Counted from the first letter of the stretch, positions 1-14,948 are shown. The stretch: 64,000 nucleotides of DNA from Unio delphinus (GCA_029339505.1 JAQISU010000210.1:10089501-10153500), one strand, 5' to 3'. The notes: generated by a model not told the origin, from the sequence alone. A program made the numbers and translations.

Positions 1-374
1 GTATCAATTTATTTATGTATTTAATACTTTATTTGTTTTATTTATCAATTTATTTATGCATTTATCACTTTGTTTATATTATTTATCGATTTTTATTTAT
101 GTATTTATCACCTTATTTATTTTTGTTATCACATTTTTTTTAAATTCTTGTTTTTAAATTTATCCATTATGTATAAATTTATCACTTTATCACTGTATAA
201 CTTTATCCTTCGGAGATCCTTTAATTTGAAATGAAATCAACTATTTAAATGAAATCAACTCAGTTCAAAATAGATGCTCTATTGCATGTTGGGGCTGACT
301 CCTGTAGCACAAATGTCTTCAATGCTGGGCTCACAAATGAATGACGATGGTTCCAATCCTACATGGCTTTGTAG
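1..374. other. AT-rich stretch, no gene seen
   Basis: The first 200 bases are a degenerate repetition of TTTATTTAT-like words (low-complexity host DNA). No coding signal was seen between here and the MITE at 375. Confidence 0.6.
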
Positions 375-534
375 CAGTGGCGTAGCGAGGATATTTAGTG
401 CCCAGGGCAAAACAACCAAATTTGCGCCCCCGGCTGCCCCTGTTGCGTTATGTTGATACGTTACACCGATTTAGACCCCATTTGGCGAATGCCCCACATG
501 CCCCCCCCCCCCCCCCCCCGTCGCTACGCCACTG
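375..534. mobile_element. short hAT-type MITE
   Basis: The sequence begins CAGTGGCGTAGCG and ends with the reverse complement CGCTACGCCACTG, so the ends are perfect 13-bp inverted repeats. CAGTGGCG-type ends are typical of non-autonomous hAT elements. The interior holds a C homopolymer near 501-519. The 8-bp flanks (367-374 and 535-542) agree only partly, so the target duplication is decayed. It has no coding capacity. Confidence 0.7.
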
Positions 535-979
535 CTTGGAATCTATATAAACATGTGTTTATAAAAAAAGCTGTCTGAAATGAACACTCGATAACGGTCC
601 GAAGCAAGCATTAGTGTAAGGTCGGAAATGAGCACTAATTTAAGACCAGAAAAGAACACTTGTGAACCTTTATCTTGTGTTTCTGGTAAAATATCTTCCG
701 GGTTACTCCACAATGGAGATCAATTCTTTACGTCTTGTAATTAACCCAATTGAATATTCAGAACAGTACATGGAACTAATTGATTGTGATTTGAATATTG
801 ACCGTATGGTAGTTCTACAATAAGTTAGTTAATTGTTTTGTTATTGCATGAAGTCCAATATATTAGCTTAATTATTAAATTAACTAAATTATTAAAATTC
901 ATCAAGACTGTAATACGCATTAACCTGCACATAATAGTGAGATCAAAATAAGTTATATTGCATAGTCATGAAGTATATA
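535..979. other. non-coding spacer, nothing recognised
   Basis: AT-rich host DNA between two transposon remnants; no gene or RNA feature was recognised. Confidence 0.5.
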
Positions 980-1485
980 CACTGGAACCTCGGGTTACGA
1001 ACGCCTTGGAGTACGAACGATTCGGGTCACGAACAACGATTTTGAAGAATTTTTGTCTCGGTTCACGAACAGTGCCTCGAGTCACGAACCAAAGCCACGC
1101 GGTACGTACGCTAGTCTTGCATGTGTGCACAACCTCGCTTTGTCATTGATACGCTGTCACCGTTCAACGTTCCTTAGCAGTGGCGCAATGCTGAAGGTAT
1201 TTCACTGTTTTTAGGTGTGTACCACCTCCTTTATGAGTTCCGAGAAATCAAAAAGTGACGGTGATAGTAGGAAGCCGAAACGTATCACAGTGGACGTTGA
1301 GAAAGAAATAATTGCGAAACATGAGAGTGGCGTTTGTGTGTCCGACATCGCTAATGAGTACAGCAGTACTGTTCTTGGGTTCTGGAACGGATTGTTTGCA
1401 TTTACATTTATTTCAATGTTCCACTTCACGTACAATTCGGTTCACGAACCGAGTTCTGGAACGAATTAAGTTAGTGACCCGAGGT

Positions 1486-1490
<5 letters not shown>
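980..1490 (+). mobile_element. Tigger/pogo-like internal-deletion derivative
   Basis: A TA dinucleotide (978-979) precedes an end reading CACTGGAACCTCGGGTTACG, and the other end (about 1471-1490) is its imperfect reverse complement. That is the terminal pattern of Tigger-type Tc1/mariner elements. Between them, 1245-1370 reads as a lysine-rich start followed by a short helix-turn-helix-like segment (KRITVDVEKEIIAKHESG) resembling the N-terminal DNA-binding part of Tigger/CENP-B-type transposases. The frame then runs straight into the right terminal sequence, so the catalytic domain is missing. The right end merges into a TC microsatellite. Confidence 0.7.
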
Positions 1491-1571
<81 letters not shown>

Positions 1572-1593
1572 GTGTGTGTGTGTGTGTGTGTGT
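1491..1593. repeat. (TC)n followed by (TG)n microsatellite
   Basis: About 75 bases of TC dinucleotides with one interruption, then TG dinucleotides, directly abutting the Tigger-like right end. Open frames across it encode only SLSLSL-type polymers and are not genes. Confidence 0.95.
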
Positions 1594-3133
1594 TCGAAAG
1601 GGATGCTGTGTATTTTGTTTAGACCTCAACGTTGCTGTCCACTGCTTGTAAGTTGCAATCTTCAAAGGATACCTACTCGCCAGAAAAATAATCAGATAAA
1701 TGCACTAATTTTGTTTACGTTCGGTCTTGAAAAAAACCTAGTAAGAAACAGATGACTCGTTATGCTTAGTTCTGCATTTAAAATAAGTGAATTTTAGTTT
1801 AATTTGAAACTGTCGTTTTTTATTATGCTGCGCAGTTACAGGTGCGTATAAAAAGGAACAGCCGGCCCAATCATGTATTCATTCGATTAACTGACGGCAA
1901 GCGAGTTTATATCTGACATTCAAGATAAAGAAATTTTGCTTTCATTGTATTTGTTATGTTTTGCATCAACATACATGAAACCTGCCTACCGCTAAATACC
2001 TGTCCGTAAGTATTTTGTATTTAGATTTTATGTCCATACTTTTATCATTCTAACTTGTATTTTTGTTGTGTGACTTCATGTCAGCACACTAGAACTGTAT
2101 ATTGTCATACATTCAAGTTATTATCACCACAGTTCCTAGATGGAGTTCTCTCCCATTAATGTATTAGCATCCTCAGATTTTAAAATTTTAAATAATTCGT
2201 AAAAGCTTGAGAGATATTTATGTAAATGATCGGTATCCAAATATAAGAAACACTGATGATTTTAAGTTAACGGGCTTCATGTATGACCAATTTCTAGTCT
2301 TGCCTGCATTCTTGTAGCATTTGGTTGTCCTAATAGTTGGATTTCGACCATTACACGTGCTATTAGGTAGAAATTCTTCCAATGTTAATCATATATTTAT
2401 TAGCTTATGCGTCTGATATATTAGAAATTATCATCTGTGTGCATGTAGTTTTCTAAGTTTAGCATAGTCTCGTCGTTGGGTTGGATATTAGGTATCTTTA
2501 CCAATAAATTGAACTCGTCACGTCAATGTATATAATAGGTTCTATTCGCGTAAATTGACTTCACTGCTTTGAATTTAGAAACATAAATTATATACTGGCT
2601 ATCTGTGTGATGGAATATTTAAGTGTGTATTGACCAGAAATTAGGCATGTCCATTGTAACATTTCATGTAATATTTAGCGAGATTAAATTATATTTGTTT
2701 CATCAATTTTTTAAAAATATAAATTATAAATGCAGGTTATTGCAAATTAGCATAATTTTATAAACAGAAAAAGAAACTAAAAACATGTATCATTTCAACT
2801 ATATACTCAAATACATTATTACTTTAGTCTTCGTTTTACATTTCAAAATCATCTAAACTCTAAGCTCTAATAAATAATCATTCTTATTATTTGACATAAT
2901 TATTATTTCAATTGATAGTTTACCAGTTTAATGTGTATTAAAAATAATGGCAATCGAAGGTATAACATGGTAAGAATGTCATCATTAGAACTGAGAGTTT
3001 CAATTTTGTTGAGTCCGTAAATATTACAAGACGTTGATCAAGTCCGAACGAGTTACATTTAGTTAGGACATATAGCTATTTATATATATTAATCGTGTCT
3101 TTCTTAATACTAGTAAACGGTAATTCTAGTTCT

Positions 3134-3135
<2 letters not shown>
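1594..3135. other. 1.5 kb non-coding stretch
   Basis: AT-rich DNA with many stops in all frames. I see no coding region, RNA gene or repeat family that I can name. Confidence 0.5.

Positions 3136-3228
<93 letters not shown>
3136..3228. repeat. (TC)n/(AC)n microsatellite
   Basis: A long TC tract passing into AC dinucleotides. Confidence 0.95.
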
Positions 3229-3229
<1 letters not shown>

Positions 3230-4345
3230 GACCGCTGGGCCGAAAAAGCCAGTCAGCCTACGATATTAACGACATTTAAAAGCATACTCACAAATAATGT
3301 CTCTATATGCTGCTTTGTGATGAGGACATCTTGGGGGGTAAAAAGTCGGCATAGCAATTTATGAATTCAATATTACTTCATTTAGACTTATCTAAATTTA
3401 CGAGGAATGGGGTCAGATATAGGATTATTTATTCTGACTTGTTTCTTATCTCTTAAGCATCTTCCTTGTCAAAAGGGTTGAGGTTTTAACTAAACATTCT
3501 TTCCTTTCTCATATTTTATGGATTCGACAGGTAGATCAAATTGCCAAATGTATTGTGAGAAAAGACGCGTTTGTCAACTATAGTGACATAGCGAACCGTC
3601 TGATCAATGTATCCATTTTGTAAAAACTGTGTCAGGAAAGAGTGACAAGCAGCAAGCTTTGTTGCAAAATTCAACAAATTATTTATTTCCATAGATGACA
3701 GTGAAAATATCAAAATCAACTTTTGGACTTTTGGTGCTGCATTGGTAGAATTACTCACACAAACCCTAATAAATACAGTTATGTATACTATAGTAGTATT
3801 CCGAATAAGTTTCAAGAAGAAGACTATAATATATTTATAGTGGTCTGTAATCTCTAAGGCATTAACATATCAATTAACAAAACTGTATGCGCCAACAGTC
3901 TTTTGTTGCATCGCAGTAAGATAATTCAAGACATCCCCTATTTTTTCACTTTATTTTACAATCTCTATGTCCAAGAAAATTATTTCTAATGACTTTATAT
4001 TTCCAGAAAAGCCTATATTGATTTTCAGCCTAATCAAATCGGTTGCCCAATGGAGTATACATAGAAGTCATTGAACAAATTACTAATTTACCAGTAAAGA
4101 AAATTTATATTTTAAAAAAGCAAGACATGTATAAAAAGCCCGAAAGAGGGTCAAAGGTCATTGTTTTAGAACAATATGGGGTCAGTTACACAACGAATAT
4201 ATAAAAGATATTGATGGGTTAAAATTAATTCTTTTTTATAGATAGCACAACTATCCAATGAATTTATAGGATGACGCATATGGCATTTGTGATTTCGTAA
4301 ATACCCAGCTCTCAAAAAGTATTTACAAAGATATCTATCAGACAA

Positions 4346-4348
<3 letters not shown>
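3229..4348. other. non-coding stretch, nothing recognised
   Basis: A 99-codon open frame on the minus strand (3516-3815) has no recognisable motif, and its surroundings look non-coding. I do not call it a gene. Confidence 0.45.
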
Positions 4349-4422
<74 letters not shown>

Positions 4423-4470
4423 CATATACAAAGTGAAAGAAAGAGAAAGAGATAGATAGATAGATAGATT
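4349..4470. repeat. (TA)n with short GATA tail
   Basis: About 70 bases of TA dinucleotides, then ACATACATA and a short GAAAGA/GATAGATA tract, immediately upstream of the SINE. Confidence 0.9.
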
Positions 4471-4504
4471 ATGTACGCTGTATATTTAAAAGGAAACTTG
4501 TTTT

Positions 4505-4757
4505 TTTTTTGTGTGGGTTTAACGCCATCTTTCAGCGCACGATAATAGGGTATACATGGCGGCCAGTATTAATGGTAGAGGAAGAACCCGGGAACAAAAC
4601 CCAGAAAGATTCACCGATCCACAAGAAGCTACTGGCAGGCTTTCTCACATACCCAGATTGGCCGAATCTGAGACTCGAACCGACGCAGACAGTGATGAGA
4701 TGGCAGAGATCCGGAACGGAGAATGCTTTAGACCACTCGACCATTCGGGGCCCCTTT
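4505..4757 (-). mobile_element. tRNA-derived SINE
   Basis: Read on the minus strand, the element starts with a tRNA-like head. It carries an A-box-like TGGTCGAGTGG (around 4733-4744) and a B-box GGTTCGAGTCTC (4670-4681), spaced as in an RNA polymerase III internal promoter. A body of about 160 bp follows. Part of that body (the stretch around GAAGCTACTGGCAGG) is clearly related to sequence at 24,321-24,455, so this is a dispersed family rather than a single tRNA gene. The tail is A/T-rich. Short open frames inside it are not genes. Confidence 0.75.
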
Positions 4758-5793
4758 AAAAGGAAACTATACCCCTAATATCACTACATTATTGTGACAC
4801 AAACGGTTACGATTGGTATGTACCTGTGATGGCATGTCTGCGATTCTTTGTAATAGTGATAGTTTTACAACGAACACACATTGAACTCATGATTATTGTA
4901 TAACACTTCAATCCTAAGGATGTGATTCCCATTTCAGATACCAACGACGCTTTTACGGTATAGCGTCATCACCATGAGCTATCAGATTCAATGTGTGCGA
5001 TGCTTATTGAGCCATATTGGTTTGGTAAGATTCCACTACTGCTCAGTTTGATAATGAGGTTGTTGAAGTGCTGGAATCTGTATTTCTCTTCCCTGTCCAT
5101 AAATGATCGGCGCTGTTACACTGTTATAAATAATTGTAACACTAGCCAAATTATGAACCACTCAAATTTGTATCATGTGTTAAGAATCAACAGACGTTTT
5201 TTTCTGTTGAATGTTGATTATGCGCTATGAAGCAACCCCAACGAACCTCTTGGTGTCAAATGACCGACCTAAACCCGACTATCTCATGAATTATGGTTGA
5301 CTGTGTCGGATAATTAAGAACAATCGACACATTCATCAAAATGACCATCAGTTTATAGATCCAATTCAAACTAAGTCCGTATGTCTCCCCAACTAAACAG
5401 AAATATACGTTTGGCCTGACGCAACAGCGAAGTATGGTTTATAACGTAAGCAAGTTCTAACCTTGCCTAATGTGCATAGCTATGTATAGGTAAGTATAGG
5501 TAAGTATAGGTAAGTAAAAACTGATACATAATAGGTGTGTAATCACAAACCAGGCACTCGAGATTAACCGATCAAAATAATTTGATTAATCTGATTTAAT
5601 AGATTTTTATTTCTCCTGAGATGTAACACACGAAATTAGAATGTCAGTAGATTCCATTGAACGGGTTAGATTGATAACGCGTCAAACACGAAAAGAATGG
5701 TATTCCTTTAGTTATTTCAAGCGATTCACAGTGAGACTCCCCAGGTGTAATATTTACATTCACACACAGATAGAGTGTGTTTCTGTTTCCAAT
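4758..5793. other. non-coding stretch with a small 10-bp tandem repeat
   Basis: Nothing coding was recognised. Near 5485-5515 the word TAGGTAAGTA is repeated about three times. Confidence 0.5.
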
Positions 5794-6153
5794 CCCGTTG
5801 TGCGAATCGCCACTACATGTGAACGTTCCAAGACTGAGCAGCGGGATTGTCGAGCTCATAATGGGCATATACGTTCCTTTAGTTTACGCGCGGTCCGATG
5901 CCCCTGGCAAGTTATATTATGAGCAGCCGACCCCTCCAAAATTTGTTGACAAGTTTCCCCCAATGTGGTGCTCCCCGTTGTGCGAATCACCACTACATGT
6001 GAACGTTCCAAGACTGAGCAGCGGGATTGTCGAGCTCATAATGGGCATATATGTTACTTTAGTTTACTCGCGGTCCGATGCCCCTGGCAAGTTATATTAT
6101 GAGCAGCCGACCCCTCAAAAAATTGTTGACAAGTTTCCCCCAATGTGGTGCTC
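5794..6153. repeat. 180-bp tandem duplication (two copies)
   Basis: The block beginning CCCGTTGTGCGAATC at 5794 is repeated from 5974 with only a few substitutions. An open frame runs through both copies but is simply the duplicated frame. No protein family was recognised. Confidence 0.9.
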
Positions 6154-6502
6154 TGGTGCATCCTTTCTGCATTTATAACTTGCACAATGGTGACAATGTT
6201 GGCATACTGTATCCTAATCTTGTATAACGGAGCTGACATTTCTTTGCATAATGTACTTGTGAAAGTTGTGGATAAACCAAGTAGGGTCCCGGGTGTCTGA
6301 ATCTGAGTGGCCCAACTCGCTAGTCCTTATCAAGCACTGCCAACTCACTTCTGTCCTCGTGTGTTCAAGTCTCTTACTCGGCAGTAATAATGTGGGGCAC
6401 TATAGACCATTCTTAGAATATATTCATGTATTCATGTGACACATGGTCAACACATTCAAAACGAGGCTAAGATAGGCAGCAGCTTCGTTGTACCTCGCAA
6501 CC

Positions 6503-7060
6503 ATGGCTGCTACAGTTGATACCGGCAACGGAAAAAATAGTGACATTTATTATTGTGTTCCGTTGTGCAATGGGAATGCTAGAATTCACATAGATTTAAG
6601 CCTCCACCATATTCCATCAGTGAAAAAGATGGAGCTTCGTACAAAATGGATCGATGCAATACGTCGTAATGAGGGTCCGAATTTTAAGGTAAGAAACTGG
6701 ACGAGTGTTGTTGTCTTTGTATTTTCTTGTAACTGAATGATGTAAGAAAGAGAAATCCATACGCATAATAGATTATGTCTATGAAGCAAATGAATGTATG
6801 CATGTGTGTTTTGTAATAAGTTTCTAAAAATGTTACCCCATGTCCCATTTCAACGGGGTCATCGAAAACTGGGCGTACTTCCACGCAGCGCATTTATATA
6901 AGAAATTATGAATGTACGTATGTGTAGTAAGTACAGAACAAGTGAACTTTATTACCTCGTTATTTTTTTTTAAAGAAAGTATGAGATGTCACTGATATGT
7001 AATTAAGCCATAACGTTGTAACTTTTGTTTTACACATTTATTTTAGTATGTATGAGAAAG

Positions 7061-7108
<48 letters not shown>

Positions 7109-8205
7109 CATACAATCAGTGGAAAGCAGCCTCTGTTACAACTCTTGTTTAAGTTTAAATAATATAGTGAAGCTGGTAACTTTGCTAGTTATATTTTTTG
7201 TCTCCATTATAGTTACAAATGTTGATGAAAAGCTAAAAGTTACACTGTTATTTTATCTTCTTCAGATCCTGTGAGTTGCATATAGCATGCAAAAGCAAAA
7301 TTACAGATCTGGAGGAGAGTCTGAGGAAAGCAGAAACAGAATTGGAATAGAAGAAAAGACAACTGCAAGATTTGAATAACAAACTAAACATGGAGAAATT
7401 TGGATTGAACAGATTTATATGATGATGAAATGATAGAATTTTACACTTGTGTTCCCATATATGAGATTTTTATAACCTTCTTCAATAGTATCAAAACTAC
7501 TGCCATTAGAATGAAGACCTTATATTACAGCACGAGGATTGACATCAACATCAGGGGAAGGGAAAATGCAATGGACCCAGTAGATGAACTTTTCATGTCT
7601 TTTTTAGATTGAGATGTGGATTTCCGATTGAAAATATGTCTGTTCGATTTATTATTCACAGGTCTTCTGTAAATTGGAAAATAATAATGTGGACAAATTA
7701 TTTGTATTTCTTACTGGGAAGTATAAATATTTGGCCAAGTCATGAGCAGGTTCAAGCAAATATGCCTCTTTTGAGTTTCAACTGTCCTACCCAGGAACCA
7801 AAATTATTATTGGCTGCACATAACTATTTACAGAAAGACCCTCATTTCTACAAAACTCACAACACCTTGAAATGGTTGGTACGGACAGCTGTACATTGTG
7901 CAATCACATCTGTGTCTTCCTTGTACTCGGGATGCATGAGTGATATGGAGATCACAAAGCTATCAGGGCTTAAAGATGTGTTCGAACCAGGGAAACAAAT
8001 TATGGCAGATAAAGGTTTTGTTTTACACAGTTTTTGAATTTTCTGCGTGGTGATGGACAGTTCACAGCTTCCCAGGTGGAGGACAATCAAAACATTGCAA
8101 GCCTGAGTATACATGTCGAAAGACACATTAAGAGGGTGAAAGAATACAAGGTATTACAGTCTGTGGTGCCTTTGACAATTTCTGGATCAATAAATAAATT
8201 GTGAA
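6503..8205 (+). pseudogene. THAP + DDE_Tnp_4 transposase-like gene, decayed
   Basis: The first part (6503 to about 6688) encodes a THAP-type zinc-finger start (CVPLC...; a later WIDAIRR segment), ending at a good splice donor AAG|GTAAGA. An acceptor (TTTTATCTTCTTCAG) follows at about 7265, with a short coiled-coil-like segment interrupted by an in-frame stop. A further frame (7609-8037) contains the signature end of a DDE_Tnp_4-type nuclease: SDMEITKLSGL and later MADKGF, i.e. the second catalytic Asp region. The following 8040-8205 sequence continues the family's C-terminal helix in another frame. The region that should hold the first catalytic Asp is broken by stops. THAP plus DDE_Tnp_4 is the architecture of ISL2EU/PIF-like animal transposons. 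I infer a dead copy. A (GA)n tract (7065-7102) lies in the probable intron. Confidence 0.7.
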
Positions 8206-11090
<2,885 letters not shown>

Positions 11091-12034
11091 CAAATCTACT
11101 AATCACACGATAGAAAGAAGTATGTGCAAGTGTCGAAAGCTAAAGTCATATAACTTGTGTACGGTTTAAAACCTTCCACTTGTGATAATGTGAAATATCA
11201 TAAATTATTATCACAAACATAATTGAAATATAGCAGGCTTGAGAGTTGTTGTTTATATAGATCCACTGAACTTCACAACTTGCTTGCGCTGTCTCATACT
11301 TTGGTCTCGGAAAGGAGCCCCTTTGTAGGTGTAGCAACTGTTGTAAGAGTAAAAGTCGTTGTCTTTGCTATTGAATAAGAGGAGATTATTTAAATAAATG
11401 GATCTAGTATTTTATATTTTTACAAAATCGGATAAAGAAATACTGCTGTTAGTAGACATCGTGGTCAGCAACAAAGTAAATGTGACAGAGAGAATGAGAC
11501 ATCGTAGTCGAGAAGCGTACTTCTGGAGTATGTTCGTGTTCTAACGGCACAGTACCCTCTCAATCACTTTTGATGCAAAAACAATGCCATCTCCGCGTGA
11601 GACCGTGCGGCTACTATCCTACGGATGCCATGCAATCCAAAGTAACCTCCTGGTAATTTCACTGTACCTGTATCGAAATGAATTTGTGAAAGACGAATAT
11701 TCGTTCCCTGTGCGCTTGCCTGAATATTTTAACTTTAAAAGTTGATTCCAAACTTTTAAAGAAAAATGGCCAACATTTCTACCTGGACCAGCCCCTGAAG
11801 AATTAGCCAGAGTCGGACAAAAATCAACCAACGTGTCAGATTTCTCTGGATCAAGCGTACCTTTTTCCACAGATTGCAATTTAATTCGTTTACATTATTT
11901 TATGATCATTCTTAACCGTTACCCTAAATGGCAGTGGCCCGAAATTACACATCATGTTAATCACTTTCGCTTCTGGAGAAGATTTTAAATAATTTTGTGC
12001 AGAATATACACTTATGGTCTTTGACAAAAAGAAG
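11091..12034. other. Spacer between left arm and first gene of element 1
   Basis: No recognisable protein. An 86-codon minus-strand frame (11,619-11,879) has no motif that I know. This is the region where a polymerase or protease gene might once have been, but nothing identifiable remains. A TATAAA at 12,035-12,040 may be a promoter for the next gene. Confidence 0.45.
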
Positions 12035-12125
12035 TATAAAATAGAACTACCATGCCACAACCTTTATCACTTGTGATAAAACAGATTCCGTGGAAGGATA
12101 TCAAGGAGAATAAAATATTCACAAG

Positions 12126-12875
12126 ATGGAGGATTACGAACACTTATTACAAAATTTGTGTTCCATCCATTGGGGTCGACGTGTAGTGTGTGTTTTAGTG
12201 ACTTGCATTCTGGCATTTCGTTTACCTGTCGATTCCATGTGGACACTTTACGAACAATACCTACAAAAAGACAGTATGGGGACTCCTTTAAATGTCCACG
12301 AGAGACTCATTCTGTTTAAAGCCTTACGCTTTCATCTGGAAACGTCTTACCCCTACAAGAAAACAAAGATTCGTCACCTTTTACGTACGGAAGAGGTGTA
12401 CGACGATGTTTGTGTAGCTTGTGATTTACCCCCTCATTGGACGGATGTACGTGACTGGAAAAATTGGGGTTTTGAGGCTCGGACAAAAGAAGCATCCCAT
12501 TATGCCCAAGCGTTGGGATCGTAAAATCCATCGTCGAATAAAAAAGTCACTTTTAAACCTGTGTTAGTGACAGTGCCAGAAGAAGAAGAATCTGTCACCG
12601 ATGGCAATCACTCTTTTCAAGACAGGACTGTCATGGACATTCCCCCACAAAGACCCTTCTGAGAGGACACCTATGTGACTGTATCCCAGGTAGAGACTAT
12701 AAGAACATTACACACTACCTGTAGGACACCTTGGTTACCCAAACTATGTTGTACAGATACTTGTTTATATGCCACTTTGATTGTTACGATGTGTATTTTA
12801 TTCCTGTACTTATCTATTTGGCTTTTTGTATTGCTGTCTTTCGTGTTGTTCCAATTTAAACATGAATTGAAATAA
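12126..12875 (+). pseudogene. Element 1 putative membrane protein, frameshifted
   Basis: An uninterrupted 132-codon frame (12,126-12,524) of unknown family is followed, in a different frame, by an acidic stretch (EEEE near 12,580) and then by a strongly hydrophobic segment of about 30 residues (around 12,770-12,850; TLIVTMCILFLYLSIWLF) ending in a short basic tail. The pattern suggests one gene with a single C-terminal membrane anchor, broken by at least one frameshift and a stop near 12,660. A polyadenylation-type AATAAA (12,871-12,876) overlaps the final stop. No homologue was recognised by name; the grouping into one gene is inference. Confidence 0.5.
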
Positions 12876-12890
12876 ACGTGTCTTGAAAAA

Positions 12891-12902
12891 AGTATAAAAA
12901 CC
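12891..12902 (+). promoter_or_regulatory. TATA-type promoter of element 1 ATPase gene
   Basis: AGTATAAAAACC lies about 55 bases before the ATG at 12,951. Nearly the same string, TATAAAAAACCTC, lies at 13,611 before the next gene, so TATAAAAA(A)CCTC looks like a shared core promoter of this element. Confidence 0.55.
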
Positions 12903-12950
12903 TCTTGTCTTGTCTGTTTTTGTGTCAATAGTGTCATACCCTACACTACT

Positions 12951-13588
12951 ATGGCTACCGCTGCTATTTATAATCCTTCCTCCTCGACATTCAGAGTCAT
13001 TGACGAACACTTAGATCATGCTAGTTGGGAGGCCTTGTATCTTCGTCATCCTTTTAACATGTTAATTACTGGAAAGCGGTTCAGGAAAAACCGAATATGT
13101 CAAACGTTTGATCGAGCATAAACATCATTTGATCGATCTTTCACATCAACGCATCGTGTGGTGTTACAAAGAGTGGCAATCGGCATACAGCCTCTTGCAA
13201 GAAAGTCAAGGTGATTCCATTGTGTTTGTGGAAGGCATTCCGAGCGAAGACGATGGGATCGTGTCTGACCTTAGTCAAACTCATTTGGTCATTTTTGACG
13301 ACATGTTAGGAAAAGACGAAGAAGAAATTAAACTGTAGTTTACGAGTAAAGGGCATCATCGTAATGCGAGTATCATTTACATTACACAAAATTTGTTTCA
13401 ACAAAGTAAAGTTAGGAACACCTTGGCTGACTCATGCGTACGACGATGCCACTCAATCCCCACACGCCTATTTACTCAAGGATTTAAAACCCACCACTCC
13501 CGATTGTTTGCGATTTCGTACCCATTTGTTTCACGACTGGTGCCAAGACGAAGGACCTGTCGTGTACACGTCCTCGTCGTCGACATAA
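12951..13588 (+). pseudogene. Element 1 packaging ATPase (FtsK/HerA-A32 type), broken
   Basis: ATG at 12,951 begins about 40 codons. A frameshift near 13,073 falls at the start of the Walker A motif (SGSGKT, readable in the next frame at about 13,077-13,095). The second frame continues through Walker B (LVIFDDM, about 13,287-13,307) to an in-frame stop at 13,336. A segment after it reads IIYITQN, the expected sensor strand, and the C-terminal part continues in yet another frame to 13,588. In Polintons and adintoviruses this enzyme drives genome packaging into the capsid. At least two frameshifts and one stop make it inactive. Confidence 0.8.
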
Positions 13589-13610
13589 CAATAACAACAA
13601 CTAAAATATC

Positions 13611-13623
13611 TATAAAAAACCTC
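13611..13623 (+). promoter_or_regulatory. TATA-type promoter of element 1 core-protein gene
   Basis: TATAAAAAACCTC, 46 bases before the ATG at 13,657; matches the motif before the ATPase gene. Confidence 0.55.
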
Positions 13624-13656
13624 GGTCACTTTGACCTTGTCTCATACATCGTCAAC

Positions 13657-14148
13657 ATGACGTCCCTTCAGTTTCATCTTCCCATCAAATTGATTCATGC
13701 CTTGTACGATATCAGTCGCGGGAAAGATCCACAAATATGTACTCACGTCTTAGAAGCCAGTCTCAAAGAAGTCTTACGATGGTTTACGGTGACAGCACGT
13801 CAATTATTGCAAGGCATCATTCACGTTCCACATCAAACCAAACGCTTCTTCAACAGAAACAAAGTAGCCTTGACGCAACTGGTCGATCCTCGCATCGACA
13901 CTCAAACCAAAAAGCAAATCGTTTTAAAACCTGGTGGTAGCAGTTCTCTAGGAGGCGTCATAATTCGTTCCCTCTTAAAATGGGATCCCAATGCTCCCAA
14001 AGATCACCCCAAGAAAAAAGCCAAACCAACCCCCAATAAAAAGAACAATGGTGTCAAGACCAAATCACAGAAAAAGAAAATGTCCACAGAAAAGAGCTAT
14101 CACCTGCAAAAGAGGTACTTCGGCCAGGACGCAACCTTACATTCGTAA
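13657..14148 (+). CDS. Element 1 small basic core-like protein, copy 1
   Basis: Continuous frame from ATG 13,657 (163 codons). The first about 110 residues contain LIHALYDISRGKDPQ near the start and a basic stretch leading to LKPGGSSSLGG, followed by a lysine/proline-rich tail. This layout, with an N-terminal helix pair, a KK-rich linker and a GG-containing hydrophobic turn, is that of the short conserved core protein found in many animal Polintons. The function is not established; DNA binding or a precursor of an adenovirus pX/mu-like protein is possible. It may be the only uninterrupted virion-type frame in this element, although its lysine-rich end may itself be the product of a frameshift. 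Confidence 0.55.
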   Translation: MTSLQFHLPIKLIHALYDISRGKDPQICTHVLEASLKEVLRWFTVTARQLLQGIIHVPHQTKRFFNRNKVALTQLVDPRIDTQTKKQIVLKPGGSSSLGGVIIRSLLKWDPNAPKDHPKKKAKPTPNKKNNGVKTKSQKKKMSTEKSYHLQKRYFGQDATLHS

Positions 14149-14481
14149 ACCACGACCTGCAGGGCCAGTGACCGCGTTTCCAGTAGCCTCAGGTGCTTCC
14201 ACTTCTCCGATGCGAGTGATGCCAGCCAAATCTAATTTGACACCCGTTCTTCCTAATTTGATGAAACATTGGAAATCTGCGTCTCAAAAACGTCTCCTCC
14301 ACCGGTGACACCCTCTTCCTCATTAGTGGCAGTAGCAGCTGCTCACAAAGTACCTGCCCCCAAAGTCCAAGTCCAAGAAAGATCTGGAAAAGTTAAAGAG
14401 TTTACTGGATTTGTCCAAACAAGAACTTTTTCCGATTTAGTCCCTTGCAAACCCCTTCACGACATGTGTTACCTGTCATGA
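14081..14481 (+). pseudogene. Element 1 Pro/Ser-rich protein, frameshifted
   Basis: Overlapping frames between 14,081 and 14,481 encode proline, serine and alanine-rich sequence (PAGPVTAFPVASGASTSP; then SPPPVTPSSSLVAVAAA) that appears to continue across a frameshift near 14,290. No domain was recognised. It ends just before another TATAAAAATG at 14,524-14,533. Confidence 0.35.
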
Positions 14482-14523
14482 AGTTGATACGACGGAAAGA
14501 TAATCAGTGGCGTCGCATTCCAG

Positions 14524-14533
14524 TATAAAAATG
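14524..14533 (+). promoter_or_regulatory. TATA motif abutting a start codon
   Basis: TATAAAAATG: a TATA-like motif directly joined to an ATG, followed by a frame that stops after about 19 codons. The next 400 bases hold only broken frames. Confidence 0.4.
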
Positions 14534-14948
14534 ACTTCAGGACAACGACGTAAATCAGTATTTTCTGTGCTATTTCTGAACACTCAATGATGGGTCCTCA
14601 AAAACGTGCGCACCACAACCATCGCCAGTCTACTGAACAAAAAAGAAAAGGATAAAGACAATCTCGTCATCCTACAAAATGCTTAGCCAAACATCGACGT
14701 CATCCCTTAAAAAGAAACAGTCATCCAAAGAAAAGGAGAAGTCACCAAAGGGGAGGTCTATTATTTTTACTTAAAGGTGCGAAAAACTAGCCATATCAGT
14801 TTAAAACCGAACTGGTGTCTTTAGCGATTCTTTTCATGATTTAGGGAAACACGTCGTTACCTTTTTGACGAAGCGCTAGAAAAGAAGATAAAAGAGGGTG
14901 TGTACCAAGGTTTTGACGTCAGTGTATTTCTGGAACGAACAAGCAAAG

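Noticed and set aside
1312..1755. Long open frames over TC/TG, TA/GA and CATA tracts (also near 3.1, 8.6, 51.1, 58.6, 61.8 and 62.4 kb)
   Set aside because: They encode only dinucleotide- or tetranucleotide-repeat peptides and are open because the simple repeats lack stops.
4509..4778. Three overlapping open frames of 67-89 codons
   Set aside because: They lie within a tRNA-derived SINE with an internal A/B-box layout; the openness is incidental.
11619..11879. A polymerase remnant on the minus strand of element 1
   Set aside because: I looked for family B motifs A, B and C and found none; the frame has no recognisable similarity.
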